From Chara braunii (Eukaryota > Streptophyta > Charophyceae > Charales > Characeae), in assembly GCA_003427395.1 (NCBI GenBank), contig BFEA01000147.1, positions 495,108 to 559,107 on the forward strand: 64,000 nt of DNA. Direction: 5' to 3'. Every line of letters begins with the position of its first letter. The first letter of the stretch is position 1. Positions 62,768 to 64,000 of the stretch are shown piece by piece. A model generated the notes under the pieces. That model worked only from the letters and a program-made list of their open reading frames with translations, had not been told where the DNA came from and ran no database searches. The translations under genes were made by a program, and so were the position numbers.

Positions 62768-64000
62768 TATGCTTACCCTTCCACAGTTCCAGCGTAGCAT
62801 ATGCCTGTTTGGATATACACTCATCATTATTTGTTGGTCTTCCTATTGCTGAAAGAGAAATGCCCAATACCCTAATAGGGGTACCTAGTGAAAGCCATTT
62901 TACTTTGGGCAGTTCAGGGGGTCTTAATCCTTGATGATGAATCCACCAGCCCATCGTTTTATTACCCCAATTTACCCTCATGTCAGATAGTCTAAAAAAC
63001 TTATCCATCATACTACTTATAACTTCCATATTCATTTTAGATGTTTCTACCATCAGGGATAAATCATCAGCAAAGAGAGAGCAGACAGGAATACCTTCCT
63101 CTGGTATAGATGACACTTGAATTCTCTTAATATCCTTATAGCTGCTAAAGCCTCCATGATTATGACAAAAAAATATGGGGCAATTGGGTCGCCTTGTCTC
63201 ACCGATCTCTGTAAAGAAATAGGGGGAGATATATTGTCAGTTACCATTACCCTGGTTGTAGCATTCCTATGTAATATTTTTGCCTTCCTTCTATAATTTG
63301 GACCAAAATTAAATTTTTCTAAACATTTATCTAGAAATAACCAATCCACATGATCGTAAGCTTTCTCAAAATCTATAAATATGAAGACCGCATTATGTTT
63401 GGATTGTCGTGATATCCTAATCAACTCATTGACTAATAGCATATTATCTTGGATATTCCTTCCTGTAATAAAACCTGTCTGCTCTGGATGAATAATTTCA
63501 GCAATGACTTTAGAAAGTCTATTGGCTCAGGTTTTCGCCATCAGTTTGTAGACCATCGTCAGTAGGGTGATAGGGCGATAGTTACGAATGTTTGTTTTAT
63601 CCCCCTTTTCATAAAGCAGAGTTAAAATCCCTTGGCGTACAAATTCTCTCATTTGTCCTAAGTTCCAAACTGCCTGGTAAAAATTCATGAGGTCTTGTGA
63701 AAGGAAATCCCATAAGGTCTCCAAAAATTCCTTGGGCAGACCATCAATGCCTGGAGTCTTTTCCTCTTCCATCAGCATTAGTGTTGTCCATATTTTCTCC
63801 TTTGTAAAAGACATTTATAACGTCTCTCTATGTTCTTCAGTTAGTGCTTTGCCCATAGGCATAAGGAAATCTTATATTTTCCGAATTCTTTGAATTTCTG
63901 GGATACTTTTAGTTTCTGACTTAAAGAGATCTTGGAAGAAATCTATAGCTATTTTCATACATGAAGCTGAGGACGTGGCCAATGAAACATTCCTATGAAA
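62768..64000 (-). pseudogene. LINE-3 ORF2: reverse transcriptase palm and fingers
   Basis: Minus-strand segments: IWTTLMLMEEEKTPGIDGLP and NYRPITLLTMVYK (63814-63527), FIDFEKAYDHVDWLFLDKC and SVRQGDPIAPYFFVIIMEALA (63442-63100), VCSLFADDLSLMVETS and WGNKTMGWWIHHQG (63116 to the MITE). All three catalytic Asp are present. Frame changes near 63530-63440 and near 63130, and stops in the linker upstream (63890-63820), break the frame. It provides the best reference for the Trp codons lost in LINE-1. Confidence 0.87.

Larger units (their letters stand above)
60090..64000 (-). mobile_element. LINE-3, 3' part of a LINE of the same family, 5' end outside the window
   Basis: Minus-strand LINE running off the right edge. 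It comprises the endonuclease-RT linker end (64000-63850, DFFQDLFKS), RT, zinc-binding tail, 3' UTR (60090-60356) with the conserved 3' module at 60100-60153, and a poly(A) tail. It is interrupted at 62393-62759 by a hAT-like MITE. Protein-level similarity to LINE-1 and LINE-2 is strong, but it is AT-richer in DNA, so it is a different subfamily. Confidence 0.88.

Overview
The window looks like repeat-dominated nuclear DNA of a green-lineage eukaryote, perhaps a large-genome streptophyte alga or plant. This is inferred from plant-type LINEs (apurinic-type endonuclease, reverse transcriptase, zf-RVT-like tail), an initiator-tRNA-Met primer-binding site, a tRNA-headed SINE, a hAT-type MITE, long GA/CT microsatellites and four assembly gaps. 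The species cannot be fixed from the sequence. I find no convincing intact host gene; nearly every supported coding region belongs to a mobile element, and most are decayed.

Layout: 1-1614 holds microsatellite, small tandem repeats and an A-run. About 1616-11542 is LINE-1 (+ strand): purine-rich 5' UTR monomers, an intact 879-codon ORF1, a broken middle ORF, a broken ORF2 (endonuclease, RT, zinc-binding tail) and a poly(A) tail. 11543-14296 shows nothing recognisable. 14297-21574 is the 3' two thirds of LINE-2 (- strand) plus a LINE tail. 21575-42175 is a 20.6 kb LTR retrotransposon (+ strand) inserted into ORF1 of LINE-2; the N-terminal half of that ORF1 resumes at 42176-43690. 43691-52840 is mostly unassignable and holds a primer-binding site of a second LTR element. 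50994-56515 contains three successive tandem-repeat families, the last a 68-bp satellite with a ~285-bp higher-order period, interrupted by a 684-bp tRNA-derived SINE. 56516-60059 is A/T-rich DNA with segmental tandem duplications. 60060-64000 is LINE-3 (- strand, 5' end outside the window), split by a 367-bp hAT-like MITE.

The most remarkable part is inside the LTR retrotransposon. Between its leader and gag lies a ~5.2 kb island (26805-31970) of tightly packed same-strand ORFs joined by ATGA stop/start overlaps, direct abutment or gaps of a few bases, as in a viral or bacterial operon. It contains two copies plus a remnant of a ~117-aa protein (A family), five diverged copies of a ~240-aa protein with three shared sequence blocks (B family), and two other small ORFs. 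I do not recognise any of these proteins. The gag-pro-RT-RNaseH-integrase order downstream is that of a Ty3/Gypsy element. The copy itself is dead: it has stops, frameshifts and aspartate-to-asparagine changes at RT and RNase H catalytic positions.
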